From contig OZ244783.1 of assembly GCA_965219635.1 (NCBI GenBank), positions 1,302,001 through 1,366,000 on the forward strand: a stretch of 64,000 nucleotides of DNA, read 5' to 3'. Shown here one piece after another: positions 26,726-35,144 of this stretch. The stretch's first letter is position 1. Every line of letters starts with the position of its first letter. The notes under the pieces were generated by a model, which was not told the origin of the DNA, searched no databases, and saw only the letters and a program-made list of their open reading frames with translations. The translations under genes were made by a program, and so were the position numbers. This DNA is from JAPOXR01 sp965219635. GTDB taxonomy: Bacteria > Pseudomonadota > Alphaproteobacteria > Rhodobacterales > Rhodobacteraceae.

Positions 26726-28390
26726 TCAGTTGCTGAGCAATTGAGAGTCGAGACCAGCCTTGACGAGGCCTTCATAGATCAGCGCATCCCGGCCGTAAAT
26801 GTCGCTCCGGAAATTGGTTCTTCCATCCGGGGCCACCCAAGCTGTCTGGTAGGTGACATGCACCGGCAGGCGGTGCTTGAGGTTGACCTGAATCTCCTCG
26901 CCAATCTCCTTCAACAATTCAAAGGACACCTGGCCGTCTTCAAAGTTCATATCAATCAGGAATTCGGCCAGATCAAAAGCGCGATGAACCCTTATGCAAC
27001 CATGGCTGTACGAGCGTCTCTCCTGCTGGAAAAGAGCCCGCCATGGCGTATCGTGCATGTAGACGTTGAACCTGTTGGGAAACATGAACTTGACACGTCC
27101 AAGCGCATTGTCCGGTCCAGGAGGCTGACGCATCTCGAACGGGAAATTGCGGGCGCTGAAAGTCGAGAAATCGACTTCGTTCCGGTCGATCACACGCTTG
27201 GTTTCGGGTTCGAAGATGACCAATTGCGGTTCCGCCAGTGGATCCTCCTTGAGCTTTGGCAGCACTTCACCTGTAGAGATCGAACGCGGCACCCACCAGG
27301 TCGGATTGACAACCATATGAGTCATTTCATCAGTAAATTCAGGCGTTTGCAGATCGCTGTTTGTCTTGCCTACGACAACCCGCGTATCAAACACTGACTT
27401 GCCATTCCTGATCACGCTCGCATGGAAGTCCGGCAAATTGACCAAGACATGCTGTTCGCCAAGCGGGAAATTCAACCATCTCGAACGTTCTAGCGCAGCA
27501 AGGACCAGCCGTCGTTTGTCTTCCGGCTGAAGATTGATGGCCGAGATGGTAATCCGGTCGGCAACTCCGTCTGGATCAAGCCCGTGGTCCGATTGGAACC
27601 TCTTGACAGCAAACATGAGCCGGTCGGTATACGAGTCCGATGAGGAGCGCTCCAGATAGCCCATCCTGATCAACCGGTTGCGCAATTGAGCTACCGCCGG
27701 TCCGGACTCATCCGGGCCAATTTCAGCCGCATTGACGGGAGCGCCCCAGCCACCCGAAGCAATCACGGCATCCAGTTCCATCAGTTTCTTGCGCAATCCG
27801 GCATAGTTCCCGGTTGACGGCGCCAGGCTGGCAACAAACTCGGCCGGACTTGGACCTGCAATACCGTCAAGCAGGAAATCGACTGCCTTGACCGGGCGTT
27901 TACGCGCAATGCTCTTGTCTACGCCGGATGGTTCAAGAACTCCTGACGCGAGTGCTCCTGCGACTTCGAGATAGATCTCGCTGGTCCGTGCTTCTGCCCT
28001 GGCCTTGGCAAGTTGATCTGTTGCTGAAAGGAAAATGCTGCTCAGTTCGTCCGCCTGCACCGCCCCGAACGGAAGTCCATGGCTGGGCGCAGCTTTCAGG
28101 ACATCCAGCAGAGCGACAAGCCGTTTTCTGCTGCTATCAGTCTGGTCGACCCATATTGGCTGGTAGCCTCTATCGCCATAATAGCGCGCCAGTTCAGGAT
28201 TCGATGCCACTTCCTGTGCGAGTTGCAATTCGAACTTGGGCAAAGCGGATGTTGCCGCATCCGCCTTCGAGTGCCAGCAGGTCGCCACAAGCGCGAGGCA
28301 CAGGAACCCCCTTAGCAATGCGCTCCCATACTCGGCGCTACTGGCTGCACGGACGCCCCGGGATGAACGAAATGGACCAAAGCAAATCAT
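26726..28390 (-). CDS. L,D-transpeptidase (YcbB/LdtD-like)
   Basis: Periplasmic peptidoglycan cross-linking enzyme making 3-3 links. About 554 residues. An N-terminal signal or anchor segment (ALLRGFLCLALVATCWH) is followed by a YcbB-type scaffold domain with ELARYYGDRGYQPIWV, a PG_binding_1 repeat (GPAVAQLRNRLIRMGYL to AVKRFQSDHGLDPDGV), and the YkuD catalytic domain with HMVVNPTWWVPRSI, YMHDTPWRALFQQERRSYSHGCIRV (catalytic Cys in SHGCIR). Start taken as the ATG at 28390 with GGAAG eight bases upstream; a GTG six bases earlier is possible. Divergent from the DUF882 peptidase gene, another cell-wall protein. Confidence 0.94.
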   Translation of the reverse strand: MICFGPFRSSRGVRAASSAEYGSALLRGFLCLALVATCWHSKADAATSALPKFELQLAQEVASNPELARYYGDRGYQPIWVDQTDSSRKRLVALLDVLKAAPSHGLPFGAVQADELSSIFLSATDQLAKARAEARTSEIYLEVAGALASGVLEPSGVDKSIARKRPVKAVDFLLDGIAGPSPAEFVASLAPSTGNYAGLRKKLMELDAVIASGGWGAPVNAAEIGPDESGPAVAQLRNRLIRMGYLERSSSDSYTDRLMFAVKRFQSDHGLDPDGVADRITISAINLQPEDKRRLVLAALERSRWLNFPLGEQHVLVNLPDFHASVIRNGKSVFDTRVVVGKTNSDLQTPEFTDEMTHMVVNPTWWVPRSISTGEVLPKLKEDPLAEPQLVIFEPETKRVIDRNEVDFSTFSARNFPFEMRQPPGPDNALGRVKFMFPNRFNVYMHDTPWRALFQQERRSYSHGCIRVHRAFDLAEFLIDMNFEDGQVSFELLKEIGEEIQVNLKHRLPVHVTYQTAWVAPDGRTNFRSDIYGRDALIYEGLVKAGLDSQLLSN

Positions 28391-28547
28391 CTTCACGTCT
28401 TCCGCAAAACCTGTTCAATGAAGGCTCCAGACTACTCCAGAGGCAGTAAATTTGCAATTCCCGCCACTGCATGCTATCAGGACATTTCTGCCTCAATTAC
28501 AGGTATTTTGATTGAACTATTGAAGTTCGCAACAAATTGAGACGGAA

Positions 28548-29120
28548 GTGAGCAACAGTTTGACGGCAAGCGCCGGCGGCTCAAGGGCGCGTCGGGAATT
28601 CCTGTTTTCAGCTGCATGTCTGGTGGGCGCAGCAGCTTTATGCACGCCTGCGGTATTTGCCGCCCGCCGAAGCGCGCGTGCCCGCCGCCTTTCAATGACG
28701 AATAGCCGGACCGGAGAGGAACTGGACATCATCTACCATATTGATGGTGAATACGTGGATGAAGCCCTGTTCGCCGTGAACTACTTCATGCGGGACTGGC
28801 GGCAGAACGAGACGCGAGAAATTGATGTGCGGACTCTGGATATACTGGCAGCAATGCACAACATGCTTGAGACCAGCGAGCCGTTTCAGCTGATTTCCGG
28901 ATACCGGACGCCGGCAACCAACCGGTTGCTGCAAGAAGGCTCGTCAGGGGTGGCGTCCAGTTCGCTTCACGTAAAGGGAATGGCCGCCGATATCCGGCTC
29001 AACTCAAGATCAACCCGGCAGATTTCCAGTGCGGCGTTAAGGTGCCAGGCAGGAGGCGTCGGAACCTACCTGCAATCCGGTTTTGTCCATGTGGACTGTG
29101 GCCGGGTCCGGCAGTGGTAG
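28548..29120 (+). CDS. DUF882/YcbK-like M15 peptidase with Tat signal
   Basis: 190-residue exported zinc peptidase-like protein of the DUF882 family, related to D-Ala-D-Ala carboxypeptidases. The N-terminus carries a twin-arginine type signal (RARREFLFSAACLVGAAAL). The domain holds LISGYRTPATNRLL, then SSLHVKGMAADIRL (His and Asp zinc ligands) and GFVHVDCGRVRQW (third ligand His). The start is a GTG at 28548 with GACGGAA immediately upstream. It shares the 150-base divergent promoter region with the L,D-transpeptidase, fitting a joint role in peptidoglycan remodelling. Confidence 0.9.
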   Translation: MSNSLTASAGGSRARREFLFSAACLVGAAALCTPAVFAARRSARARRLSMTNSRTGEELDIIYHIDGEYVDEALFAVNYFMRDWRQNETREIDVRTLDILAAMHNMLETSEPFQLISGYRTPATNRLLQEGSSGVASSSLHVKGMAADIRLNSRSTRQISSAALRCQAGGVGTYLQSGFVHVDCGRVRQW

Positions 29121-29145
29121 TGGCCAGGTTTCCGGTTGCTGCCCG

Positions 29146-30408
29146 CTAAGGACGTACCGTTCCCTCGCCTTCAACCAGATACTTGAAAGTCGTCAACTCA
29201 TCGGCGCCAACCGGCCCGCGAGCATGAATCTTGCCTGTGGCGATGCCAATCTCGGCGCCGAGGCCGAACTCTCCGCCATCAGCAAACTGGGTGGAAGCAT
29301 TCCGCATCAGTATCGCTGAATTCAGTCCCGAAAAGAAACTGTCCGCTGCCTGGTCGCATTCCGTGACAATTGACTCCGTGTGATTCGAACCAAACCGTCG
29401 AATGTGCTGAATTGCGCCTTCAACTCCGTCAACCACCTTGGCCGAAATGATCATGTCGAGGAACTCACGGCCGAAATCGTCGCCACTAGCCGGCACTGTC
29501 CCCTCGACAGACGAAAGTTCCCCTTCCGCTCTGACCTCGACGCCAGCTTCGATCAAATCCGTGACGAACGGAGCTCCATGACGGTTCCAGAAATCCCTAT
29601 CGACAAGCAGGCACTCTGCCGCACCGCAAATGCCCGTGCGGCGCGTCTTTGAGTTCAAGACCACACGCCGGGCCTTCTCCATATCTGCATCCGTGTCCAC
29701 GTAGACATGACAGATGCCTTCGAGGTGAGCAAACACGGGAACAAGCGCTTCTGACTGGACGCGTTCGACGAGGCTTCGTCCACCACGCGGAACGATGACA
29801 TCGATGTGTTGTGTCATCCTCAGCATCTCGCCAACAGCCTGACGGTCCGCACTTGGCACCAGCTGTATGGCGGCTTCGGGAAGACTGGCAACCTGCAGGC
29901 CAGCGACCAGGCATGCGTGCAATGCCGAAGACGTCAACCGGCTGTCAGATCCGCCTCTCAGTATCGATGCATTACCGGATTTGAGGCAGAGCGCGCCGGC
30001 ATCGACTGTGACGTTCGGACGTGACTCGTAGATGATACCGATGACCCCGATCGGGGTGCTCACGCGGCGTATCCTCAGTCCGGAAGGCCTCTCCCACTCA
30101 CCCAGGACCTTTCCAAGAGGGTCCGGCCGGGAAGCAACTGCCCGCAGGGTTTCGGCGACAGCGGCCAGGCGACTGCCGTCCAATGCCAGCCGGTCAAGCA
30201 TTGCATCGGAGAGCCCTCTCTCTTGGCCTGCCTCGAGATCCTGCTCGTTTTGACGCAGTATAGTGTCGCGGCGCTGTTCAATTTCAGACGCCGCCGCAGT
30301 TAACGCATGGTTTCTTGCGTCTGTTGACGAATTCGCCAGGCTTTCAGCTGCCGCTCTTGCTCGCTGGCCCAACTCGTTCATCATGGCTGCGATGTCCTGG
30401 ACTGCCAT
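29146..30408 (-). CDS. proA: Gamma-glutamyl phosphate reductase
   Basis: Second step of proline synthesis, NADPH reduction of glutamyl 5-phosphate. 420 residues in the aldehyde dehydrogenase superfamily. Signatures are PIGVIGIIYESRPNVTVDAGALCLKSGN, VPRGGRSLVERV, the catalytic Cys in KTRRTGICGAAECLLV and the late FGLGAEIGIATGKIHARGPVG. The ATG at 30406-30408 is taken as the start: GGAGG lies ten bases upstream and the upstream in-frame ATG at 30417 is too close to it. It follows proB by 82 bases, in the usual Rhodobacterales order obgE-proB-proA. Confidence 0.97.
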   Translation of the reverse strand: MAVQDIAAMMNELGQRARAAAESLANSSTDARNHALTAAASEIEQRRDTILRQNEQDLEAGQERGLSDAMLDRLALDGSRLAAVAETLRAVASRPDPLGKVLGEWERPSGLRIRRVSTPIGVIGIIYESRPNVTVDAGALCLKSGNASILRGGSDSRLTSSALHACLVAGLQVASLPEAAIQLVPSADRQAVGEMLRMTQHIDVIVPRGGRSLVERVQSEALVPVFAHLEGICHVYVDTDADMEKARRVVLNSKTRRTGICGAAECLLVDRDFWNRHGAPFVTDLIEAGVEVRAEGELSSVEGTVPASGDDFGREFLDMIISAKVVDGVEGAIQHIRRFGSNHTESIVTECDQAADSFFSGLNSAILMRNASTQFADGGEFGLGAEIGIATGKIHARGPVGADELTTFKYLVEGEGTVRP

Positions 30409-30490
30409 GAGAAGCATGCCTCCGGTACGGGTTTGGTTCGTGATCAGCGCTCGTATCCGAGACAAGGCGCTACAGCAAGCAGCCCCGGGC

Positions 30491-31606
30491 TCACAAGGCC
30501 ATGTCGTCCCGGTGAATCATGGCCGAGCGCGCCGGATAACCGAGGATTTCAGCAATCTCGGCCGACTTGCGTCCGTTGATCTTGCGCGCTTCCTGACTTG
30601 TATATCTAACGAGGCCCTGACCAAGCATGGATCCATCTGACTGAAGAATGCCGACCGGATCGCCGCGACCAAATTCGCCTTCGATCCGGCCCACCCCCGC
30701 CGGCAACAGCGACTTGCCCGACATCAGTGCTTTTGCCGCGCCTTCGTCTACTATGACGGATCCCTTTGGCTTCATTGAACCAATCCACTGCCTCCTGGCC
30801 GTCTTCGGATCACCCTGCGCCAGAAAGAGCGTACAATCGGCTCCTTCAAGCAGCGCCTCCAGCGGGCGCAGTCTTTCCCCTTTGGCAATGATCATGGCGC
30901 AGCCGGCCCGGTTGGCAGTCTTGCCGGCGAGGAGTTTTGTCCTCATGCCGCCTTTCGATGCCTCCGCAGCAGTGTCCTCAGCCATTTGGTCAATGTCGCT
31001 CGTAATCGAATGAACAACCCTGACGAGCTTGGCATCTGCGTGACGGCGCGGGTCGCTGTCGTAGAGTCCGTCGACATCGGAGAACAGGACCAACAAGTCC
31101 GAATTGGTCATCACTGCGACCTGCGCTGCCAGCCGGTCGTTGTCCCCGAACCGTATCTCGTCCGTTGCGATGGTGTCGTTCTCGTTGATGACAGGAACGA
31201 CATTCAGATTGAGCAGGTTCTGCAGGGTTGATCGGGAATTGAGGTACCGGCGCCGGTTCTCGCTGTCTTCCAGCGTCAGCAATATCTGGGCGGCAACAAG
31301 TCCGTGGGGGACAAGAGACTCCTCGTAAGAGCGGGCCAGCCGTATCTGGCCGACGGCAGCTGCGGCCTGGCTCTGTTCCAGGGAAAGCGGTCCGCTGCCA
31401 AAATTGAGCACGCGCCGTCCCAGCGCAATCGATCCAGAAGAGACAATCAGGACATCTTTCCCGAGGGATCTCAGGACCGCCACATCTTCCATGAGCGCCT
31501 TAAGCCAGTCCGAATTGAGTGTTCCAGAAGATGCGTCCACCACCAGTGAGGAGCCGATCTTCAGGACGACCCTCCTGGAGTTGCGGATGTGGCCTACGGC
31601 GTCCAT
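30491..31606 (-). CDS. proB: Glutamate 5-kinase
   Basis: First step of proline synthesis. 371 residues with an N-terminal amino acid kinase domain (RRVVLKIGSSLVV, VSSGSIALGRRVL, INENDTIATDEIRFGDND, LLVLFSDVDGLYDSDPR, GGMRTKLLAGKTA) and a C-terminal PUA domain (GSVIVDEGAAKALMSGKSLLPAGV). The ATG at 31604-31606 lies 13 bases inside the obgE 3' end, so translation is coupled. The much longer open frame upstream lies within obgE and is not part of the gene. Confidence 0.97.
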   Translation of the reverse strand: MDAVGHIRNSRRVVLKIGSSLVVDASSGTLNSDWLKALMEDVAVLRSLGKDVLIVSSGSIALGRRVLNFGSGPLSLEQSQAAAAVGQIRLARSYEESLVPHGLVAAQILLTLEDSENRRRYLNSRSTLQNLLNLNVVPVINENDTIATDEIRFGDNDRLAAQVAVMTNSDLLVLFSDVDGLYDSDPRRHADAKLVRVVHSITSDIDQMAEDTAAEASKGGMRTKLLAGKTANRAGCAMIIAKGERLRPLEALLEGADCTLFLAQGDPKTARRQWIGSMKPKGSVIVDEGAAKALMSGKSLLPAGVGRIEGEFGRGDPVGILQSDGSMLGQGLVRYTSQEARKINGRKSAEIAEILGYPARSAMIHRDDMAL

Positions 31607-32628
31607 GGGACCGGATCCTTCACATCGGCACTGGCCAGTTTTGCGTCTGCGATGGCGGTTGCCAGGCATCGGAGGCAATACTTTACTCCATCCCCAGTGA
31701 CCGCCGAAACCACGAGAACCGGTCCTTTGGAGATGGCTTTCAACCCCGCAACGCGTTCCTCCTGCTCGTCCGCCGTTATGGCATCGGATTTTGTCAGAAC
31801 TGCAAAGCTCGGCTTTTCGGCAAGGCCGCAACCATATTGCCTGATCTCGTTCAGTACCACCTGATAGTCGTCCACTGCCGTTGCAGAGGTGCCATCCACG
31901 AGATGGAGCAGCACCCGGCACCGTTCGATATGCCCCAGAAACTGGTCGCCAATTCCCTTGCCCTCGTGCGCACCTTCGATCAGTCCCGGAATATCGGCAA
32001 GAATGAACTCTGACTCGTCGAGCCGTACCGTACCCAGGTTCGGATGCAGTGTGGTGAACGGATAGTCGGCGACTCTTGGACGGGCATTTGAAGCTGCCGA
32101 CAGAAATGTCGATTTGCCTGCATTTGGCAGTCCGACAAGTCCGGCATCGGCAAGGACCTTAAGCCGGAGCCAAAAGGTACGCTGAACACCCGATTTCCCC
32201 TCATTGGCAATCTTCGGCGCCTGATTAGTGGACGACTTGAAATGATTGTTCCCGAATCCGCCATTCCCTCCGGCAAGCAACAGTTTGTGTTCGCCATGTT
32301 CAACGAGGTCGAACACCACGTTTTCCTGGAGTTCATCAAGAATTTCTGTTCCCACCGGCACCTTGAGTGTCACATCCCGGCCTTTGGCGCCTGTGCGTTG
32401 CCGTCCGCGGCCTGCCTTACCGTCCCCGGCCTTGACATGCCGGCGGTAGCGAAAGTCCACAAGGGTGTTCAGACTTTGATCAGCCTGTACGTAGACATTG
32501 CCACCGCGCCCGCCATTGCCGCCGTCAGGACCGCCAAATTCGACAAACTTCTCGCGACGAAAGCTAGCAGAGCCGTTGCCGCCCGACCCCGAGCGAACCT
32601 GGATCTTTGCCAAATCAACAAATTGCAC
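31594..32628 (-). CDS. obgE: GTPase Obg/CgtA
   Basis: Ribosome-associated GTPase for 50S maturation. 344 residues. The glycine-rich Obg fold (RSGSGGNGSASFRREKF, GGPDGGNGGRGGNVYV, GNGGFGNNHFKSS) is followed by the G domain: G1 GLPNAGKST, switch II DIPGLIEGAHEGKGIG and G4 LTKSD. The start is GTG at 32626-32628 after GAGG. It lies in the rplU-rpmA-obgE-proB-proA series on one strand, 90 bases after rpmA. Confidence 0.97.
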   Translation of the reverse strand: MQFVDLAKIQVRSGSGGNGSASFRREKFVEFGGPDGGNGGRGGNVYVQADQSLNTLVDFRYRRHVKAGDGKAGRGRQRTGAKGRDVTLKVPVGTEILDELQENVVFDLVEHGEHKLLLAGGNGGFGNNHFKSSTNQAPKIANEGKSGVQRTFWLRLKVLADAGLVGLPNAGKSTFLSAASNARPRVADYPFTTLHPNLGTVRLDESEFILADIPGLIEGAHEGKGIGDQFLGHIERCRVLLHLVDGTSATAVDDYQVVLNEIRQYGCGLAEKPSFAVLTKSDAITADEQEERVAGLKAISKGPVLVVSAVTGDGVKYCLRCLATAIADAKLASADVKDPVPWTP

Positions 32629-32719
32629 GATTCATCACCTCGCAGAAACAGCGAGAGGGCGAGGAAAGTGACTGAGCTGGATTGCCGCTCTAATCAGCGG
32701 CGTCCGGCTGGGAACTGGG

Positions 32720-32989
32720 TTATCCAGCTGAGTCCTGAACGGGCGCAACCGAAATAAACTTGCGGTTCTTGAATCCCGTTCTGAATGTCACTGTTCCGGG
32801 CTCGGTCGCAAAGATCGTGTGGTCCTTGCCTTCTGCGGTTCCCTTGCCCGGCCAGAACTTGTTCCCCCGTTGACGAACGATGATATTGCCAGGGAAAACC
32901 TGTTCTCCGCCAAACTTCTTGACCCCGAGCCGCCTGCCGGCCGAGTCCCGGCCGTTGCGCGAGGAGCCGCCTGCTTTCTTGTGAGCCAT
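32720..32989 (-). CDS. rpmA: 50S ribosomal protein L27
   Basis: 89-residue ribosomal protein near the peptidyl transferase centre. It opens with the canonical MAHKKAGGSSRNGRDSAGRR and contains RLGVKKFGGE, GNIIVRQRGNKFWPG and TIFATEPGTVTFR. It follows rplU by 16 bases. No N-terminal cleavable extension of the Firmicutes type. Confidence 0.98.
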   Translation of the reverse strand: MAHKKAGGSSRNGRDSAGRRLGVKKFGGEQVFPGNIIVRQRGNKFWPGKGTAEGKDHTIFATEPGTVTFRTGFKNRKFISVAPVQDSAG

Positions 32990-33005
32990 GTCTTTATCGT
33001 CCCAT

Positions 33006-33689
33006 TCAGGATTGTTGCGACTGGGCAAGATCCTCCAAAGCTGAATTGCCCTGGCCGGTGAATTCGCTCTTGCCCAGACCCGGAACGTCAATCGACGCCA
33101 CTGTATATATGTGAATGTTTTGCCGGTGCCCGATCGTCCTTTTCGACGAGTGTTTGCGGCGGCGGCGCTTGAAATTGATCGTTTTTGGACCAAGGATGTC
33201 GAACCAATAGTTCAGGACGACTTCTGCTCCTTCGATGGTCGGTGATCCGACGACAACCCCCTGATCGCTGCGCGCTGCGAGCACATTGGTTACAAGGATC
33301 TCCGTTTCCCCTGGTTCAATGCAGACATCCAACTCGTCCCCGACAGCGACCTTGTGCTGCTTTCCTGCAAACTGGATGTAGGCTGAAATGTCGGGATTGC
33401 TAACCGGGTTCGGATCAGGTTCAGAACTTTCCTCTGCTGCGCTTGAAGCCGCTTCATCTGGTTCTGACTCGGCTTCCGCCTCATCTCCATCCTCATCCTT
33501 GACCGTTGCGTCATCTTTGGCGCCGGCGGTCAACGGCGACTCGGAAACTGCATCTTCGGCTTCAGATTCCGCTTCGCCTGTGGGTTCCTGCGCAGCAGTT
33601 ACCGCATCTTCCACTTCGGCATCGTCGTCCTTCGCCGCGCGTTTTTCATCCATCTTCGAATCCACAAGTTTGCTGAAGACCGATTGCAT
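33006..33689 (-). CDS. rplU: 50S ribosomal protein L21 with long acidic N-terminal extension
   Basis: The L21 domain occupies about residues 100-205: SAYIQFAGKQHKVAVGDELDV, LVTNVLAARSDQGVVVG, and the RNA-binding FKRRRRKHSSKRTIGHRQ. Normal bacterial L21 is about 100-130 residues and starts directly at (M)YAVI..GGKQY. Here no Met, Val(GTG) or Leu(TTG) start exists at that point, and the frame runs upstream without a stop to an ATG at 33687-33689. This adds about 100 residues very rich in Glu, Asp, Ala and Ser. The usual GGKQ is AGKQ. A weak GGTGG site precedes the ATG. The domain and the neighbouring rpmA make the identity secure; the extension is unusual. Confidence 0.9.
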   Translation of the reverse strand: MQSVFSKLVDSKMDEKRAAKDDDAEVEDAVTAAQEPTGEAESEAEDAVSESPLTAGAKDDATVKDEDGDEAEAESEPDEAASSAAEESSEPDPNPVSNPDISAYIQFAGKQHKVAVGDELDVCIEPGETEILVTNVLAARSDQGVVVGSPTIEGAEVVLNYWFDILGPKTINFKRRRRKHSSKRTIGHRQNIHIYTVASIDVPGLGKSEFTGQGNSALEDLAQSQQS

Positions 33690-33852
33690 ATACCACCGCT
33701 GCTGACCGCTACGGGTGCAACAACGGAGAGCGGTCTATTGAGTAGCGCTGAAGTTTTGTCAATGCTTTTTCGAAGCCTGATTGAATGCAAGGCGGCAAGG
33801 ATGACGCGTTGCCAGCTGGTGGCCTGCTTGCCGTACGCGCAATGTGATCAGC

Positions 33853-35133
33853 CTACCATTTCCGTTCAAACTTGTTTCGCAGGAAGATGGCAAATGCGTT
33901 CATGCTGATCAGGAAACCCAGCAGCACCAGGATTGCAGCAGAGGTGCGGCTGACGAACCCGCGTTCGGGGCTATCAGCCCAGATGAATATCTGCGTCGGC
34001 AATGCCGTGGCACTGTCGATAGGAGTTGAAGGCGCAGCGGTAACGAATGCGTTCATGCCGATCAGCAACAGCGGCGCTGTTTCCCCTAGCGCCTGGGCCA
34101 TTCCGATAATGGTGCCTGTCAATATTCCAGGCATTGCCAATGGAACAACCTGTCCAAGGACAGCCTGATGCTTTGATGCTCCGAGCGCCAAGGCAGCTTC
34201 GCGAATAGATCTTGGCACCGCTTTCAGCGCAGCCCTGGTCGCAATGATAATTGTCGGCATCGTCATCAGGGCCAAGGTCATTCCACCAACGAGCGGGGCC
34301 GACCGGGGAAGCCCGAACCAACCAATGAACACCGCCAATGCGAGCAGCCCGAATACCACAGACGGCACGGCAGCAAGATTGTTAATATTGACTTCAATGA
34401 TGTTGCTGAACCTGTTCCGGGGAGCGAATTCCTCAAGATAAATCGCTGCCCCGATACCCAGCGGGAAGGACAGCAGAAAGCACACCAGTAATGCCCAGAA
34501 GGACCCGATCATTGCCCCCTTCAATCCTGCAAGTTCCGGAAACCTGCTGTCTGAATTCACGAACAAGCCAAGGTTGAACGGCTTGGTGATGGCGCCAGTT
34601 GCCTTGAGTTGATCGAACCAGGCAATTTCCTTGTCGTTGAGCCTGCGGTTCTCTTCAGGAGTATCCCTGTCAATCAACGCCTTGTTGAGTTGGTCGTATG
34701 GGTCTGACGCTGGAGCCGTCAGAGTGACAGTCTTTCCTATCAGCGACGGTTCATCGACAATCATGTCCCGCAGGCGGAACTGGGCGCCATTGCTGAGAAT
34801 TCCAGCCAGTTGCCTGAGTTCACCCCTTGACGTGACATCCGGAAACCGCTCGGCCATGGTGGACTGCAACAATCCCCGGAAGTTCCCTCTAGGGAGGGCC
34901 TCAACCTTTATGACATCGGGATCGACGAAGACGTCAATCGTCACCTGGGTCTGGGTGAAAGCCTTGTAACCACTGGAAATCAGCGAACCCAACAGCAGGC
35001 AGAGCACTCCGAATGCCAGCAGTATGGACGAAATCCCGGCGGCCTGAAGGAGGACCTGCTTTCGGTTACGCCTAGGCAGCGACTTTGCCACTGCTTCCAT
35101 CAGCTTTCCGGCTTCCTTTTGTCGGGCGTTCAT
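33853..35133 (-). CDS. pstA: Phosphate ABC transporter permease PstA
   Basis: Inner-membrane subunit of the high-affinity phosphate importer. 426 residues. It has an N-terminal DUF3333-type region with one helix and a large periplasmic loop (to about residue 190). Then come the permease helices with FPLGIGAAIYLEEFAPRN, the EAA loop REAALALGASKHQAVLGQVVPLAMPGI and GMAQALGETAPLLLIGMNAF. The ATG at 35131-35133 is chosen over an upstream TTG that overlaps the pstC stop (TTGA), because GAGG lies nine bases before the ATG. No pstB or phoU follows; the next gene is rplU, 163 bases on. Confidence 0.95.
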   Translation of the reverse strand: MNARQKEAGKLMEAVAKSLPRRNRKQVLLQAAGISSILLAFGVLCLLLGSLISSGYKAFTQTQVTIDVFVDPDVIKVEALPRGNFRGLLQSTMAERFPDVTSRGELRQLAGILSNGAQFRLRDMIVDEPSLIGKTVTLTAPASDPYDQLNKALIDRDTPEENRRLNDKEIAWFDQLKATGAITKPFNLGLFVNSDSRFPELAGLKGAMIGSFWALLVCFLLSFPLGIGAAIYLEEFAPRNRFSNIIEVNINNLAAVPSVVFGLLALAVFIGWFGLPRSAPLVGGMTLALMTMPTIIIATRAALKAVPRSIREAALALGASKHQAVLGQVVPLAMPGILTGTIIGMAQALGETAPLLLIGMNAFVTAAPSTPIDSATALPTQIFIWADSPERGFVSRTSAAILVLLGFLISMNAFAIFLRNKFERKW

Positions 35134-35144
35134 TCCCAAGTGCC

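Noticed and set aside
26438..27397. 319-codon plus-strand frame across lpxD and the L,D-transpeptidase
   Set aside because: Antisense to two well-supported genes and without any family feature.
33388..33705. Plus-strand Ser/Ala-rich frame opposite the L21 extension
   Set aside because: It is the antisense shadow of the Glu/Asp/Ala/Ser codons of rplU.
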